Assembly (NCBI GenBank): GCA_947489325.1
Contig: CANLDA010000001.1
Span: forward strand, 186,001 to 250,000
DNA from: an uncultured Paracoccaceae bacterium
GTDB lineage: Bacteria; Pseudomonadota; Alphaproteobacteria; Rhodobacterales; Rhodobacteraceae
Length of the DNA: 64,000 nt
Reading direction: 5' to 3'
In this document: positions 50,935 through 60,558 of the stretch, one piece after another
Position numbering within the stretch: position 1 is the first letter of the stretch
How the letters are laid out: every line of letters begins with the position of its first letter
The notes under the pieces: generated by a model
What the model saw: the letters and a program-made list of their open reading frames with translations, nothing else
What the model was told of the DNA's origin: nothing
Databases searched by the model: none
Translations under genes and position numbers: made by a program

Positions 50935-52470
50935 ATGCTGCGCCGTGAGGTTCTTAAATTTCTGACAGGATTGGCTGCAACAGCGGCGAGTCCCGTTTGG
51001 GCCACCGGCGCCTATCCCACACCACATTTCATGGGGGAGCCCACGCCGTTTACCGCCGACACATTGCGCGCACGCGCCAAGGCAATGGCCCGCACCCCAT
51101 ATGAATTGCGGCCCGAAGTTCCCGAGGAATGGCGCAATCTGAGTTATGATGAATATCGCGCGCTTTGGTTTCGCTCCAATGCCTCTGCTTTGTGGACTGA
51201 CACAGACACGCCTTATCGCGTCGATTTCTTTCATCCCGGCCTGTATTTTCCTCATGCGGTTCAGATCAACGTGGTCGAAAATGGAAACGCCAATCGCGTG
51301 GCCTTTGACCTTGGTCTATTTGACAAAACCGATACCTTCCCCGACCTGCCCTTAAACGAAAACATGGGGTATTCGGGATTTCGCTTGCGTACGGAATTGG
51401 AAAAACCCGGCATTCATCAGGAATTCATGGTGATGCAGGGCGCAAGCTATTTCCGGGCCCTGGGCAAGGGGCAAGTCTATGGCCTATCCGCACGCGGTCT
51501 GGCCATAAACACAGCCGGTGCCGAAGGCGAAGAATTCCCAGACTTCACCGAATTCTGGATTGAACGCCCCAAAACTGGCCGCGAAGACATCACCATTCAT
51601 GCGCTGATGGACAGTCCGTCGACCACTGGGGCCTACAGTTTTGTCGTACATCCCGGTTTCCCCACGCAGATTGATGTCACGGCACATGTCTTTCCACGGC
51701 ATGAAATATCCCATGTCGGAATTGCGCCGCTGACGTCTATGTTCCTGTTTGACGAGACCAACCGCAATCGCTTCGATGATTTCCGTCCGGCGGTTCATGA
51801 CAATGACGGTTTACTTATTCAGAACGGCGCGGGGGAAACCATCTGGCGACCGCTGGCCAACCCAACAAAACTGCAAGTGTCCAGCTTTGTGGACAACAAT
51901 CCGCGCGGATTTGGCCTGATGCAGCGGGCGAATGAGTTTTCGGATTTCGCAGACCTTGAGGCGCTGTATCACAAACGCCCCGGCCTGTGGATTACCCCCG
52001 GCGAAGATTGGGGGCGTGGCACTGTCACGCTTGTTGAAATTCCCGCCGATCGTGAAATTTATGACAATATCGTCGCCTATTGGCGCCCACGCGAAAGCTT
52101 GAAAGCCGGACAGGATTACCAATTCACCTATCGTATGAGTTGGGGCGAAAGCGCCACCGATCCACAACCGGTCGCACGTGTGTTGAACACCCGATTGGGC
52201 AAGCGTTTCCATGGCGGGTACATCGTTACCATCGACTTTGAAAACAGCGCAGCATTGCCCGAAGATCTCAGCGAGCTGGCCCTGCATATCGGCAGCAATC
52301 GCGGCACACATTCCGACGGCATCGTGCAGCGCAACCCGGAAACAGGTGGGCCGCGTCTGGCCTTTACCTTTGATCCCGAAGAGGCCAGCGCGGTCGAGAT
52401 GCGCGCGCAATTGCGCCACAAGGGCCGTATGGTATCAGAGGTCTGGCTGTATCGGTGGACCGCCGCATGA
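50935..52470 (+). CDS. Periplasmic glucan biosynthesis protein (OpgD/OpgG family)
   Basis: A 511-residue protein with the OpgG/MdoG periplasmic fold: YELRPEVPEEWRNLSYDEYR, YRVDFFHPGLYFPHAVQINVV, GYSGFRLRTELEK and a C-terminal Ig-like domain. The N-terminus MLRREVLKFLTGLAATAASP is twin-arginine-like, which fits OpgD more than Sec-exported OpgG. The family controls branching and length of the glucan backbone. The ATG at 50935 follows the opgC stop by one base. It overlaps opgH by 4 bases. Confidence 0.9.
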   Translation: MLRREVLKFLTGLAATAASPVWATGAYPTPHFMGEPTPFTADTLRARAKAMARTPYELRPEVPEEWRNLSYDEYRALWFRSNASALWTDTDTPYRVDFFHPGLYFPHAVQINVVENGNANRVAFDLGLFDKTDTFPDLPLNENMGYSGFRLRTELEKPGIHQEFMVMQGASYFRALGKGQVYGLSARGLAINTAGAEGEEFPDFTEFWIERPKTGREDITIHALMDSPSTTGAYSFVVHPGFPTQIDVTAHVFPRHEISHVGIAPLTSMFLFDETNRNRFDDFRPAVHDNDGLLIQNGAGETIWRPLANPTKLQVSSFVDNNPRGFGLMQRANEFSDFADLEALYHKRPGLWITPGEDWGRGTVTLVEIPADREIYDNIVAYWRPRESLKAGQDYQFTYRMSWGESATDPQPVARVLNTRLGKRFHGGYIVTIDFENSAALPEDLSELALHIGSNRGTHSDGIVQRNPETGGPRLAFTFDPEEASAVEMRAQLRHKGRMVSEVWLYRWTAA

Positions 52471-54389
52471 TCGAACTGGCCACCATAGAGGCCCATATGC
52501 CGACCCCGGCACCGCTCGCGATGCCTCAGCAGGATTTGCAACGCCATACTCCGGTGTACGCAGAACCGACAAGCTGGCGTACTTTGGGGTGTCGGGTTGC
52601 GGTGTTTGTGCCTGCCGTGATCACCACGTCCTTGTTGCTGTCGGCCTTTGTCGAATGGTTGTCAGGTGGCGGATTGACCGCTCTTGAAATGTTGCTGATC
52701 GGGCTTGTGGGCCTGACCTTTGCCTGGATTTCGCTTTACGTCAGCTCTGCAACACTCGGGTTTCTGGCGCATTTCAAACTGTTACACCGCAACCCTGTGG
52801 CCTTGCAGCCGCAAACAGAACTTTCAACAGCTTTACTGATGCCCATCTATGCCGAAGATCCAGCCATGGTGTTTGGCAATGCGGCCGCCATGGCGCATGA
52901 TTTGGCCACTCAGAAAACCGCGCACCAATTTGAATTTTATTTCCTGTCTGACACCCGCGATCAAGCCATCGCAGACCAGGAGTTGCGGGCATTTGAGCTA
53001 CTGCGCACCCATCTGCCCAAAGGCATGTCAGCATGGTATCGCCGCCGCCCTCACAATATCGACAAGAAAAGCGGCAACATCGCAGATTGGCTGACTCGCT
53101 GGGGTGCGCGTCATGATGCCATGTTGGTCTTGGATGCTGATAGCCTGATGTCTGCGTCTGCCATGATTGCGTTGACAAATGCGCTTGCGGCTGATCCGAA
53201 CGCTGGTCTCATCCAATCGCAACCTGCCCTTTATGCCGGGCAATCCTTGTTCGGTCGCATGCAACAATTTGCGGGCGATACTTATGGCTTCTTGCTGGCC
53301 AAGGGGCTGTCGTTGTGGACAGGCAAAGAAAGCAATTTCTGGGGCCACAATGCAATCATGCGTACCCGTGCCTTTGCTGACTGCGCCGGTTTGCCAAAAA
53401 TCCGGGGATTGCGCAGCCGCACCTCATTGATCTTATCACATGATATTGTCGAGGCTGCGCTGTTGCGCCGTGCTGGATGGTCTGTGCGATTTCTGCCCGA
53501 AATCAAAGGCAGCTTTGAAGAAGCTCCCCCGTCCTTGATTGATTTCTGCCTGCGCGACCGTCGCTGGTGCATGGGCAATATGCAACATTTGCGCGTGATG
53601 TGGGCCCGCGGATTGCATTGGGTCTCTCGCTTTCACATGTTGAATGGCGCGATGGGGTATCTGCTGTCGCCTGTCTGGTTCGCACTTTTGACAATCTGGA
53701 TTTTGTTGGGCCGTGGCGAAGACGCCAACCCAATATCCTATTTCAGTGCGCAAAACCCGCTGTATCCGCATTGGCCGCAACAAAGCATGGTGAATTCCTT
53801 TTGGTTGCTGCTGTTCATGTACGCCATGTTGATCACGCCCAAAGTGATGGGGTTGATCACCACCGCCATCACACCGGGTGCCATCAGTAAATTCGGTGGG
53901 GTATCAAGATTTGCACTGTCCTTTCTCAGTGAACTTGTAACCTCAGTTCTGTATGCGCCTTTGTTGATGATCCAACAAACCATTGCCGTGGCCCGTGCGC
54001 TTGTGGGTGTGCAGGCCAAATGGGAACCCCAACAGCGCAAATCCGGACGTTACAGCAGTGTGACCTTGTTAAAGTTCCATGCATTGGAAACCGTTTTGGG
54101 CATGTCTTTGGCAGTGGGCATGGGACTCGGCATTGTGTCGCTGTGGCTGCTGCCCATCATGGTCAGCCTGATCTGCGCTGTGCCGCTTTCGGCCATAAGT
54201 GGCCTGCGTCTGCATGGACATGCCATCATGGGAACACCGGGAGAGTTGGCACCGTCCGAGATTATAAAATCGGCGACTTTGTGGCGCACCCTCTTTGAAG
54301 ACTTACACCAGAATACGCCCAGCACAACTGCGCGCGCTGTGCGACGCTCTGCTGCGAAAATTGCACTCAAGCAACCCGTTTCATCCTGA
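52467..54389 (+). CDS. opgH: Glucan biosynthesis glucosyltransferase H
   Basis: A 640-residue inner-membrane GT2 glucosyltransferase that polymerises UDP-glucose into the osmoregulated periplasmic glucan. The catalytic signature is there: ALLMPIYAEDP, the DADS metal motif, LSHDIVEAALLRR and the RDRRW (QxxRW-type) acceptor motif, plus about seven helices. It is shorter than E. coli OpgH because of a short N-terminal cytosolic extension. The ATG at 52467 overlaps the preceding stop as ATGA. Confidence 0.94.
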   Translation: MIELATIEAHMPTPAPLAMPQQDLQRHTPVYAEPTSWRTLGCRVAVFVPAVITTSLLLSAFVEWLSGGGLTALEMLLIGLVGLTFAWISLYVSSATLGFLAHFKLLHRNPVALQPQTELSTALLMPIYAEDPAMVFGNAAAMAHDLATQKTAHQFEFYFLSDTRDQAIADQELRAFELLRTHLPKGMSAWYRRRPHNIDKKSGNIADWLTRWGARHDAMLVLDADSLMSASAMIALTNALAADPNAGLIQSQPALYAGQSLFGRMQQFAGDTYGFLLAKGLSLWTGKESNFWGHNAIMRTRAFADCAGLPKIRGLRSRTSLILSHDIVEAALLRRAGWSVRFLPEIKGSFEEAPPSLIDFCLRDRRWCMGNMQHLRVMWARGLHWVSRFHMLNGAMGYLLSPVWFALLTIWILLGRGEDANPISYFSAQNPLYPHWPQQSMVNSFWLLLFMYAMLITPKVMGLITTAITPGAISKFGGVSRFALSFLSELVTSVLYAPLLMIQQTIAVARALVGVQAKWEPQQRKSGRYSSVTLLKFHALETVLGMSLAVGMGLGIVSLWLLPIMVSLICAVPLSAISGLRLHGHAIMGTPGELAPSEIIKSATLWRTLFEDLHQNTPSTTARAVRRSAAKIALKQPVSS

Positions 54390-54492
54390 CGGGTGTCGAG
54401 TAACGTTTCGTTCTTTGTAAAGATTCCCGTTGGCAGCTTGCGCAAAGCGGCTACTCTGTGATCATCAATAATAAGATCACCGGGAGGAAATC

Positions 54493-55497
54493 ATGAAACT
54501 GCTGACCAAAGCAGGCATTGCTGCCTTATCCATCGCCTTTGCTACCGAAGGTATGGCCACTGAATGGAACGTATCAGTTTGGGGTAAACGCCGCGCCTTT
54601 ACTGAACATGTTGAAAAGCTGGCAGAACTTGTCAGCGAAAAAACCGACGGCGCATTTACCATGAACATCAGTTACGGCGGCCTGTCCAAAAACCGCGAAA
54701 ATCTTGATGGAATCTCGATCGGTGCTTTTGAGATGGCACAATTCTGCGCGGGGTATCACCGCGACAAGAACCCATCAATCACCGTTTTGGAACTGCCATT
54801 TCTGGGGGTCAACACCCTTGAAGAAGAAGTTGCTGTGTCTCATGCGGTTTATGGTCATCCTGCTGTGCAGGCCGATCTTGCACGCTGGAACGCCAAACTG
54901 CTGATGACGTCCCCTATGCCGCAATACAACATTGTCGGACGGGGTGATCCGCGTGACACCTTGGACAAAATGGACGGCATGCGCGTGCGCGCCACCGGTG
55001 GCATCGGCAAAGCGTTTGAGGCGGTGGGCGCCGTGCCCACCTCTGTCACAGCCACAGAAACCTACAACGCCATGGAAAGCGGTGTGGTGGACACTGTGGC
55101 CTTTGCCCAACACGCCCACTTTGCCTTTCGCACCATTGATCAGGCAGAATGGTGGACGGCCAACTTGAACCCCGGCACCGTGAACTGCCCAGTTGTGGTT
55201 AACACCGATGCCTATAATGCCCTGTCAGACAGCGAACGCGCCGCCTTGGACAGCTCAATTGACGAGGCGATTGCCCATTACTTGCAAAATTATGGCGAGT
55301 TGCTGGTAAAGTGGGATGCTGTGCTCGCTGAAAAAGGCGTGGCCAAAGTCAACCTGGACGAGGCAGAGATCGCCAAATTTCGTGCAATGGCCGCTGACCC
55401 TATTCGTGAACAATGGATCGCGGACATGACAGCCCAAGGATTGCCCGCTCAGGAACTCTATGATCTTGTGCAATCCACTTTGGCAAGTTTGCGTTAA
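54493..55497 (+). CDS. TRAP transporter substrate-binding protein (DctP family)
   Basis: A 334-residue periplasmic binding protein: signal peptide at residues 1-22, then the DctP fold with MDGMRVRATGGIG, where the conserved Arg normally binds the substrate carboxylate. TETYNAMESGVVDTVA and the C-terminal helices are typical. GGGAGGA lies before the ATG. The ligand is a carboxylate, not otherwise predictable, although the flavoenzyme cluster downstream suggests an N-methylated or betaine-like acid. A hairpin after its stop should raise the level of this subunit over the permeases. Confidence 0.92.
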   Translation: MKLLTKAGIAALSIAFATEGMATEWNVSVWGKRRAFTEHVEKLAELVSEKTDGAFTMNISYGGLSKNRENLDGISIGAFEMAQFCAGYHRDKNPSITVLELPFLGVNTLEEEVAVSHAVYGHPAVQADLARWNAKLLMTSPMPQYNIVGRGDPRDTLDKMDGMRVRATGGIGKAFEAVGAVPTSVTATETYNAMESGVVDTVAFAQHAHFAFRTIDQAEWWTANLNPGTVNCPVVVNTDAYNALSDSERAALDSSIDEAIAHYLQNYGELLVKWDAVLAEKGVAKVNLDEAEIAKFRAMAADPIREQWIADMTAQGLPAQELYDLVQSTLASLR

Positions 55498-55509
55498 TAT
55501 CATCCCTAC

Positions 55510-55540
55510 GCCCCGGCATATGTTTAACCCTCGCCGGGGC
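55510..55540 (+). other. Stem-loop after the TRAP binding protein gene
   Basis: GCCCCGGC and GCCGGGGC form a perfect 8-bp stem with a 15-base loop and no T-run. Such structures commonly protect the upstream message for the abundant binding protein. Confidence 0.7.
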
Positions 55541-55555
55541 AATTAAGGTGCTCTT

Positions 55556-56197
55556 ATGGCTCAGGCTTCATCCATTCTTGAAGATCTCACATTGCTCAGC
55601 CGTCTGGATCGGCATTTGCACCGACTTGAACGTATCATGGCGTTGGTTTCGGGCATTGCTGTGTTTGCCGTCATGCTGTTTGCGGTGGTGTCTGTGTCTG
55701 GGCGCAACTTCTTGAACATCCCGGTGCCCGGGTATGTTGATTGGATCGAACAATTGATGGCGCTGATTGCGTTCATGGGCATCGCATACACCCAACGCGA
55801 TGGCACCCACATCCGCATGGACATCCTGATTGGGCGCTTGCGTGGGCGCGCGTTGTGGGCTGCGGAATTCATCACCACTTTGGCAGCCCTATTGCTGATG
55901 ATGGCGCTGGTCTGGGGCAGCTGGGCGCATTTTGAGCGCAGCTTTGATTTTGCCCGCCCATGGTGGAGCAACGACAGCTCTATCGACATCGGTTTGCCCC
56001 TATGGCCCGCCAAACTGATCGTGCCGGTTGCATTTTCCATCCTGTGCCTACGCTTTTGCCTGCAATTGTGGGGCTATGGGCGTGCCTTTCTAAAAAACCA
56101 CACCACCCCGGTGGCGGTCCCATTTGTAAAATCCGCCGCACAACAGGCCGCCGATGAGGCCGGGTTGTTGGATGATATGACAAGCAACGGGGCCTGA
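55556..56197 (+). CDS. TRAP transporter small permease (DctQ family)
   Basis: A 213-residue membrane protein with four helices of the DctQ family. It shows VVSVSGRNFLNIPVPGYVDWIEQLMALIAFMGIAYTQRDGTHIRMD, the conserved core. It works with the large permease and the binding protein as a sodium-coupled carrier. The first 25 residues and the last 40 form cytosolic tails. It is 3 bases from the large permease gene. Confidence 0.93.
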   Translation: MAQASSILEDLTLLSRLDRHLHRLERIMALVSGIAVFAVMLFAVVSVSGRNFLNIPVPGYVDWIEQLMALIAFMGIAYTQRDGTHIRMDILIGRLRGRALWAAEFITTLAALLLMMALVWGSWAHFERSFDFARPWWSNDSSIDIGLPLWPAKLIVPVAFSILCLRFCLQLWGYGRAFLKNHTTPVAVPFVKSAAQQAADEAGLLDDMTSNGA

Positions 56198-56200
56198 CAC

Positions 56201-57601
56201 ATGGAACCCATCGACATCGGTCTTATTGTATCCGGCATCATGCTGGTGTTTGTGGTGCTGGGAATGCGCGTGGCCTTTGCTGCGGCCATTGCTGGATTTA
56301 TCGGCATCGTCTGGATATTCTGGGCCAAGTTTGGCTATGCACCTGACAAATTTGGCAAGGCCTTGACGGTTTCAATCAAAATCGCCGGACAAGTGCCCCA
56401 TTCCAAAATGCAGACACAGGTCCTTAGCCTGATCCCCACCTTTATCCTGATCGGCTATCTTGCCTATTACGCAGGTCTCACACGGGCCTTGTTTGAAGCT
56501 GCCAAGCGATGGGTCGGATGGTTGCCCGGCGGGTTGGGTGTGGCCACGGTGTTTGCCACGGCTGGTTTTGCGGCCGTGTCCGGTGCATCCGTGGCAACCT
56601 CTGCTGTCTTTGCCCGCATCGCCATTCCAGAGATGTTAAAAGTTGGGTATGATAAACGCTTTGCCGCCGGTGTGGTTGCCGCCGGGGGCACATTGGCAAG
56701 CCTGATCCCTCCCTCTGCCATCCTTGTCATCTATGCCATCATCGTTGAACAGGATGTGGGAAAACTCTTGTTGGCAGGGTTTGTGCCCGGTGCCTTTTCG
56801 GCGCTGATTTATGGTGGGCTGATCGTAGCCATGGCGTTGGTCCTGCCGAATTTTGGCCCCCCTGTGGGCGGCTACAGCTGGGGCGAAAGAATGCGATCTC
56901 TTCCGCCCGCTCTGCCGATTTTTTTCGTGGTCTTTGTCATCATTGTTTTCATCTACAACCCCTTTGGCGGCGATCCATTTGGCACTCCGACAGAGGGAGG
57001 CGCACTGGGCGCTTTCGTCGTCTTCCTGATGGCATTGGCCAAAGGGATGCGTTGGCGACAGTTTCGTGATGCATTGCTTGAAACAGCCAAGCTTGCAGTG
57101 ATGATATTTACCATCATCTGGGGGGTGCTGATCTATGTGCGATTTTTGGGATATGCACATTTGCCCAAGGCGTTCTCTGATTGGATTTCGGCCTTGGATC
57201 AACCACCCATCATGACCCTGATCATGATTCTTTTGGCTTACGCCGTGCTGGGCATGTTCATGGATGCCATTGGCATGCTGACCCTGACCTTGCCTGTAGT
57301 CTATCCGGCAGTAATGGCTCTGAATGGCGGTGAAAATGTACTAGCCGCCGACAGCGCCTTTGGCATGAGCGGGCCAATGTGTGCAATTTGGTTTGGTATC
57401 CTTGTGGTCAAAATGGCAGAGTTCTGCCTGATCACACCGCCCATTGGCCTGAATTGTTTTGTCGTGGCAGGTGTGCGCGACGACCTAAGCGTTCAGGACG
57501 TGTTTCGCGGCGTCATGCCGTTCTTTATTGCCGACGCCATAACCATCGCCTTGCTGGTGGCATTTCCCGCAATTGTCCTATGGTTGCCAAGTCTGGCATA
57601 G
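56201..57601 (+). CDS. TRAP transporter large permease (DctM family)
   Basis: A 466-residue DctM-type permease with about twelve helices that moves substrate with sodium ions. Typical motifs are VATVFATAGFAAVSGASVATSAVFARIA, LASLIPPSAILVIYAIIVEQ and EFCLITPPIGLNCFVVAGV, the elevator-domain hairpins. An extra hydrophilic stretch near residues 240-270 makes it a little longer than DctM of Rhodobacter capsulatus. Confidence 0.94.
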   Translation: MEPIDIGLIVSGIMLVFVVLGMRVAFAAAIAGFIGIVWIFWAKFGYAPDKFGKALTVSIKIAGQVPHSKMQTQVLSLIPTFILIGYLAYYAGLTRALFEAAKRWVGWLPGGLGVATVFATAGFAAVSGASVATSAVFARIAIPEMLKVGYDKRFAAGVVAAGGTLASLIPPSAILVIYAIIVEQDVGKLLLAGFVPGAFSALIYGGLIVAMALVLPNFGPPVGGYSWGERMRSLPPALPIFFVVFVIIVFIYNPFGGDPFGTPTEGGALGAFVVFLMALAKGMRWRQFRDALLETAKLAVMIFTIIWGVLIYVRFLGYAHLPKAFSDWISALDQPPIMTLIMILLAYAVLGMFMDAIGMLTLTLPVVYPAVMALNGGENVLAADSAFGMSGPMCAIWFGILVVKMAEFCLITPPIGLNCFVVAGVRDDLSVQDVFRGVMPFFIADAITIALLVAFPAIVLWLPSLA

Positions 57602-57681
57602 GAAATTTTCGCCAACTGAGAGAATCCACTCTTTTCCCTCTTGACCCTGTTGGAGGGCAGGATTAAACCCCGGCGCACCGT

Positions 57682-57758
57682 GGCGCGGTAGCTCAGTTGG
57701 TTAGAGCGATCGACTCATAATCGATAGGTCGGGAGTTCAAGTCTCCCCCACGCCACCA
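57682..57758 (+). tRNA. tRNA with anticodon CAU (Ile2 or elongator Met)
   Basis: A 77-base cloverleaf with encoded CCA: D stem GCTC/GAGC, anticodon loop CTCATAA, T arm GGGAG-TTCAAGT-CTCCC. The CTCATAA loop and GGTCG...TTCAAGTC resemble both tRNA-Ile2 (where C34 becomes lysidine) and elongator Met. The initiator tRNA is excluded because G1-C72 is paired. The acceptor stem has one C-A mismatch (C5 opposite A68). Confidence 0.93.
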
Positions 57759-57827
57759 TTTCTCTCTCTAAGCCAAACAGATAAACATCGGTGTGATGCT
57801 ATTGATTGCTGCCAAGGCTACTTCAAT

Positions 57828-59804
57828 TCACAAAGATAACCCGGCTTTGCGCCCGTCATGAATCGCAAAAGCGGCATTGCGAGGGGCATGTCCATCCCCA
57901 ATCAACACTGAATTGACCCCGATCTTGTCCAACTCTGTTTTTAGTCCAGTATCTGCCTGATTGACTGTGGAAATAACCAAAGAGGCCGCAGACACTTTTT
58001 CCTCCATCCCTGTCAAAAGAGACAGCACAGTCGCGCCATCAGCACCCCATTGGGTGAGAGCGCTTTCCGGTCGGAAAGTCACGCCCAAAGCGGCCAGTGT
58101 TTTTCGCAATGGAAAATCCGCAGCGGATCGTTGCAGCTCTTTACCCACCAAAGGATCGGGCGTCACAATGGTGACGGCGTGCCCCTGTTGCGCCAAATGC
58201 CATGCAGTGCCGCAGCCTTTCCAGTTGCCACCCTCATCCAACACCACCACATCATGCCCAAGGCGTGCAGATCGCCCCATGACATCTTCGGTTGACCAGA
58301 CGTTTGCGTCCAATCCGGGCAACTGCGCCACATGCGGAAGTGCCTTTTGAAAGCCGGTCCCTGCGGGCAATGATCCTGTTGCCAATACAACATGTTCCAT
58401 TCCCAATTCAGCGATATCATCGGCATCCAGATAGCTATGGAACCGCACATCGACACCCAATTGTTCCAGTTGTCGTTCGTACCATGCAATTAGATCAATA
58501 ATCTGAGCGCGGCGTGGCTGCAGGCCAGCCAAACCAAACTGACCACCCAACCGATCACTGGCCTCAGCTAAAACGACATTATGCCCACGCTCTGCTGCGA
58601 CCCGGGCAGCTTCAAGCCCTGCTGGGCCACCGCCAACGACAAGCACCGATTTGGGATCAGACACAGAGGCAAATCGATCACCTCCCCATATGTGCTCTCG
58701 CCCTGCTGACGGGTTTACAACACATGAAATCCAGTAATCCCTACCCCTTCGCCCCCAACACATCTGATTGCAACTCAAGCACCCACGCACATCTTCAGCG
58801 CGACCTTCAGCTGCCTTGTTCACGAGATGCGGATCCGCGATCTGACCACGAACGATAGAGACAAGATCAGCCTCACCCGATCCCAACACAGTATTCGCGT
58901 TTTCCGGTGTGCGGATCAGGCTTTCGGACGTCACCAGCGCATGTTTCACCACGTCTTTCAAACGTTTGGTTAAATCCACAGTCAGTTTGTCACCGTATTG
59001 AAAGGTTGGCAGCAGCCTGTAAAAATCCAGATAACTGCCCGACCCGGCCGTCACATAATCCATAAGACCTTCTGCATCGTATATGGCAACAATTTCGGCC
59101 ATTTCCTTGCGTGATGGCATGACTTCTAGGTCGGGTTCATCATTGATCGACAAGCCGATTATGAAATCATCACCACATGTGGCGCGAATGCGCCGCATAA
59201 TTTCGCGGCTAAAACGTGTACGGTTTTCCAATGACCCGCCCCATTGATCGGTCCGCTGATTGGACCAAGGGGTCCAGAACTGATCCAACAAACAATGGTA
59301 GGCCGCCCAGACCTCGACCCCATCAAATCCGGCTTCTTGACAGCGCACAGCGGCTTCAACGAACCCGGTGATGGTTTCCTCGATTTCGGCCTCGCTCATC
59401 TCATGACTACCGTCGCTGTCATGATAACTTGGCCCGCCGGACGGCGACCATGCCGCATGCCAGGAATTGTCCTGATCTCCATGCGCCCCCACGTGGTACA
59501 GTTGCTGGATCATCACTGTCCCATGGGCTTTGCAAGCATCAGTGATGCGCTTGAAATGAGGGATGACGTCGTCAGTTCCGGGTCTAAAATTACCGCGTGT
59601 CAAAACCGCTGCCGGATGAACGGGCATCGGTTCAACCACGATCATTGCCGCGCCACCCATAGCGCGCTCAAGGTAATACCCAAGATGTTGATCACCCGGC
59701 AAACCTTCTACTGCCATATTGGTGGTATGTGCGCCGAAAACGACGCGATTTTTCAGAGTTTTGTGGCGCAATTGAATAGGTTTGAAAATATGAGGAAAAC
59801 TCAT
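57828..59804 (-). CDS. TMADH/DgcA-type FMN/4Fe-4S/FAD oxidoreductase (1)
   Basis: A 658-residue protein in the trimethylamine dehydrogenase / 2,4-dienoyl-CoA reductase / N-methylproline demethylase family. An Old-yellow-enzyme TIM barrel binds FMN (residues 1-335), a 4Fe-4S site has all four cysteines (Cys342, 345, 349 and 361), and an NAD(P)/FAD domain follows with VLVVGGGPAGLEAARVAAERG. Typical substrates are N-methyl groups of secondary or tertiary amines, or enoyl-CoAs. It overlaps the P5C-reductase-like gene by 4 bases in an operon that a TetR protein probably controls. Confidence 0.88.
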   Translation of the reverse strand: MSFPHIFKPIQLRHKTLKNRVVFGAHTTNMAVEGLPGDQHLGYYLERAMGGAAMIVVEPMPVHPAAVLTRGNFRPGTDDVIPHFKRITDACKAHGTVMIQQLYHVGAHGDQDNSWHAAWSPSGGPSYHDSDGSHEMSEAEIEETITGFVEAAVRCQEAGFDGVEVWAAYHCLLDQFWTPWSNQRTDQWGGSLENRTRFSREIMRRIRATCGDDFIIGLSINDEPDLEVMPSRKEMAEIVAIYDAEGLMDYVTAGSGSYLDFYRLLPTFQYGDKLTVDLTKRLKDVVKHALVTSESLIRTPENANTVLGSGEADLVSIVRGQIADPHLVNKAAEGRAEDVRGCLSCNQMCWGRRGRDYWISCVVNPSAGREHIWGGDRFASVSDPKSVLVVGGGPAGLEAARVAAERGHNVVLAEASDRLGGQFGLAGLQPRRAQIIDLIAWYERQLEQLGVDVRFHSYLDADDIAELGMEHVVLATGSLPAGTGFQKALPHVAQLPGLDANVWSTEDVMGRSARLGHDVVVLDEGGNWKGCGTAWHLAQQGHAVTIVTPDPLVGKELQRSAADFPLRKTLAALGVTFRPESALTQWGADGATVLSLLTGMEEKVSAASLVISTVNQADTGLKTELDKIGVNSVLIGDGHAPRNAAFAIHDGRKAGLSL

Positions 59805-60532
59805 GCGCCGACCTCCAGCTTGTTCATTCCTTCGATCAAGGCATCGCTCATGCCTTCTGCCGACATATGTTCACGCAGTCGCTGATTATACCCACCGGGG
59901 GTGTTCAATGCTTCAAGCAATGAACCACAAGTATTGCTCAGTGCACTTGACCCCACCAAAACGCGCAAAAATCTCTCTGCCTGAAGGTCATCCTCTACCC
60001 GATCTCCAAGCCAACCCGCAGCATCGTCGATCATCTTGATCACAGGAGACAAAACCGCCTGCGCCGATAAATAGACCACCAGTTCGGCCTCATCACGCAC
60101 CATGAAAACGGAATTATTCCCCCCCACAAGCGCATGAACCAATGCCTGATCACCCAATGCGATGACCGGTGATCCGCCTTTGGCGATGCCGGGAAAAGGA
60201 ATAAGGGTGGCTGCGGCCTTTGCCGGAGCCACCATCTTGGCAACGTCCGAAAGCGGCGCATTCGCCATGAGGGAAATCACCTTTTGGTCGGTGCGAAAGC
60301 TCACTTCGGCCAAAATCGCAAGGGCCGCGTCAGCCATCAGACCGACAATCACGATATCACTTGCATCGACCACCTCTTGATTTGACGCGACACGCACATT
60401 TTCAAACATCCCAGACAGCCGCGCCGCGTGGCTGGCACTTCTTTCTGAAACAACAATGGTGTGCCCATCCGCTGCAACCCCTTCAACCAATGCTGACGCA
60501 ATGATTCCAGTGCCCATGATGCCTAATTTCAT
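59801..60532 (-). CDS. Pyrroline-5-carboxylate reductase-like NAD(P)-binding protein
   Basis: A 243-residue protein with a Rossmann N-terminus (MKLGIMGTGIIASALVEG) and the overall length of P5C reductase (ProC). The second half lacks clear ProC catalytic motifs (usual MPNTP replaced by TLIPFPGIAKGG), so proline synthesis is unlikely. In this operon it might reduce a cyclic imine or release a proton during demethylation of a proline-like compound. The ATG at 60532 has GAGGAG 7 bases upstream. Confidence 0.78.
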   Translation of the reverse strand: MKLGIMGTGIIASALVEGVAADGHTIVVSERSASHAARLSGMFENVRVASNQEVVDASDIVIVGLMADAALAILAEVSFRTDQKVISLMANAPLSDVAKMVAPAKAAATLIPFPGIAKGGSPVIALGDQALVHALVGGNNSVFMVRDEAELVVYLSAQAVLSPVIKMIDDAAGWLGDRVEDDLQAERFLRVLVGSSALSNTCGSLLEALNTPGGYNQRLREHMSAEGMSDALIEGMNKLEVGA

Positions 60533-60558
60533 GATGTTCTCCTCACCCATTTCACAGG

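Noticed and set aside
57602-57660. Terminator after the TRAP large permease
   Set aside because: GAGAG ... CTCTT could pair for only 5 bp with a broken T-run; too weak to call.
59801-60532. Proline biosynthesis enzyme ProC
   Set aside because: Rossmann start and length fit, but the conserved ProC substrate motifs are not seen and it overlaps a flavoenzyme gene in a catabolic operon.
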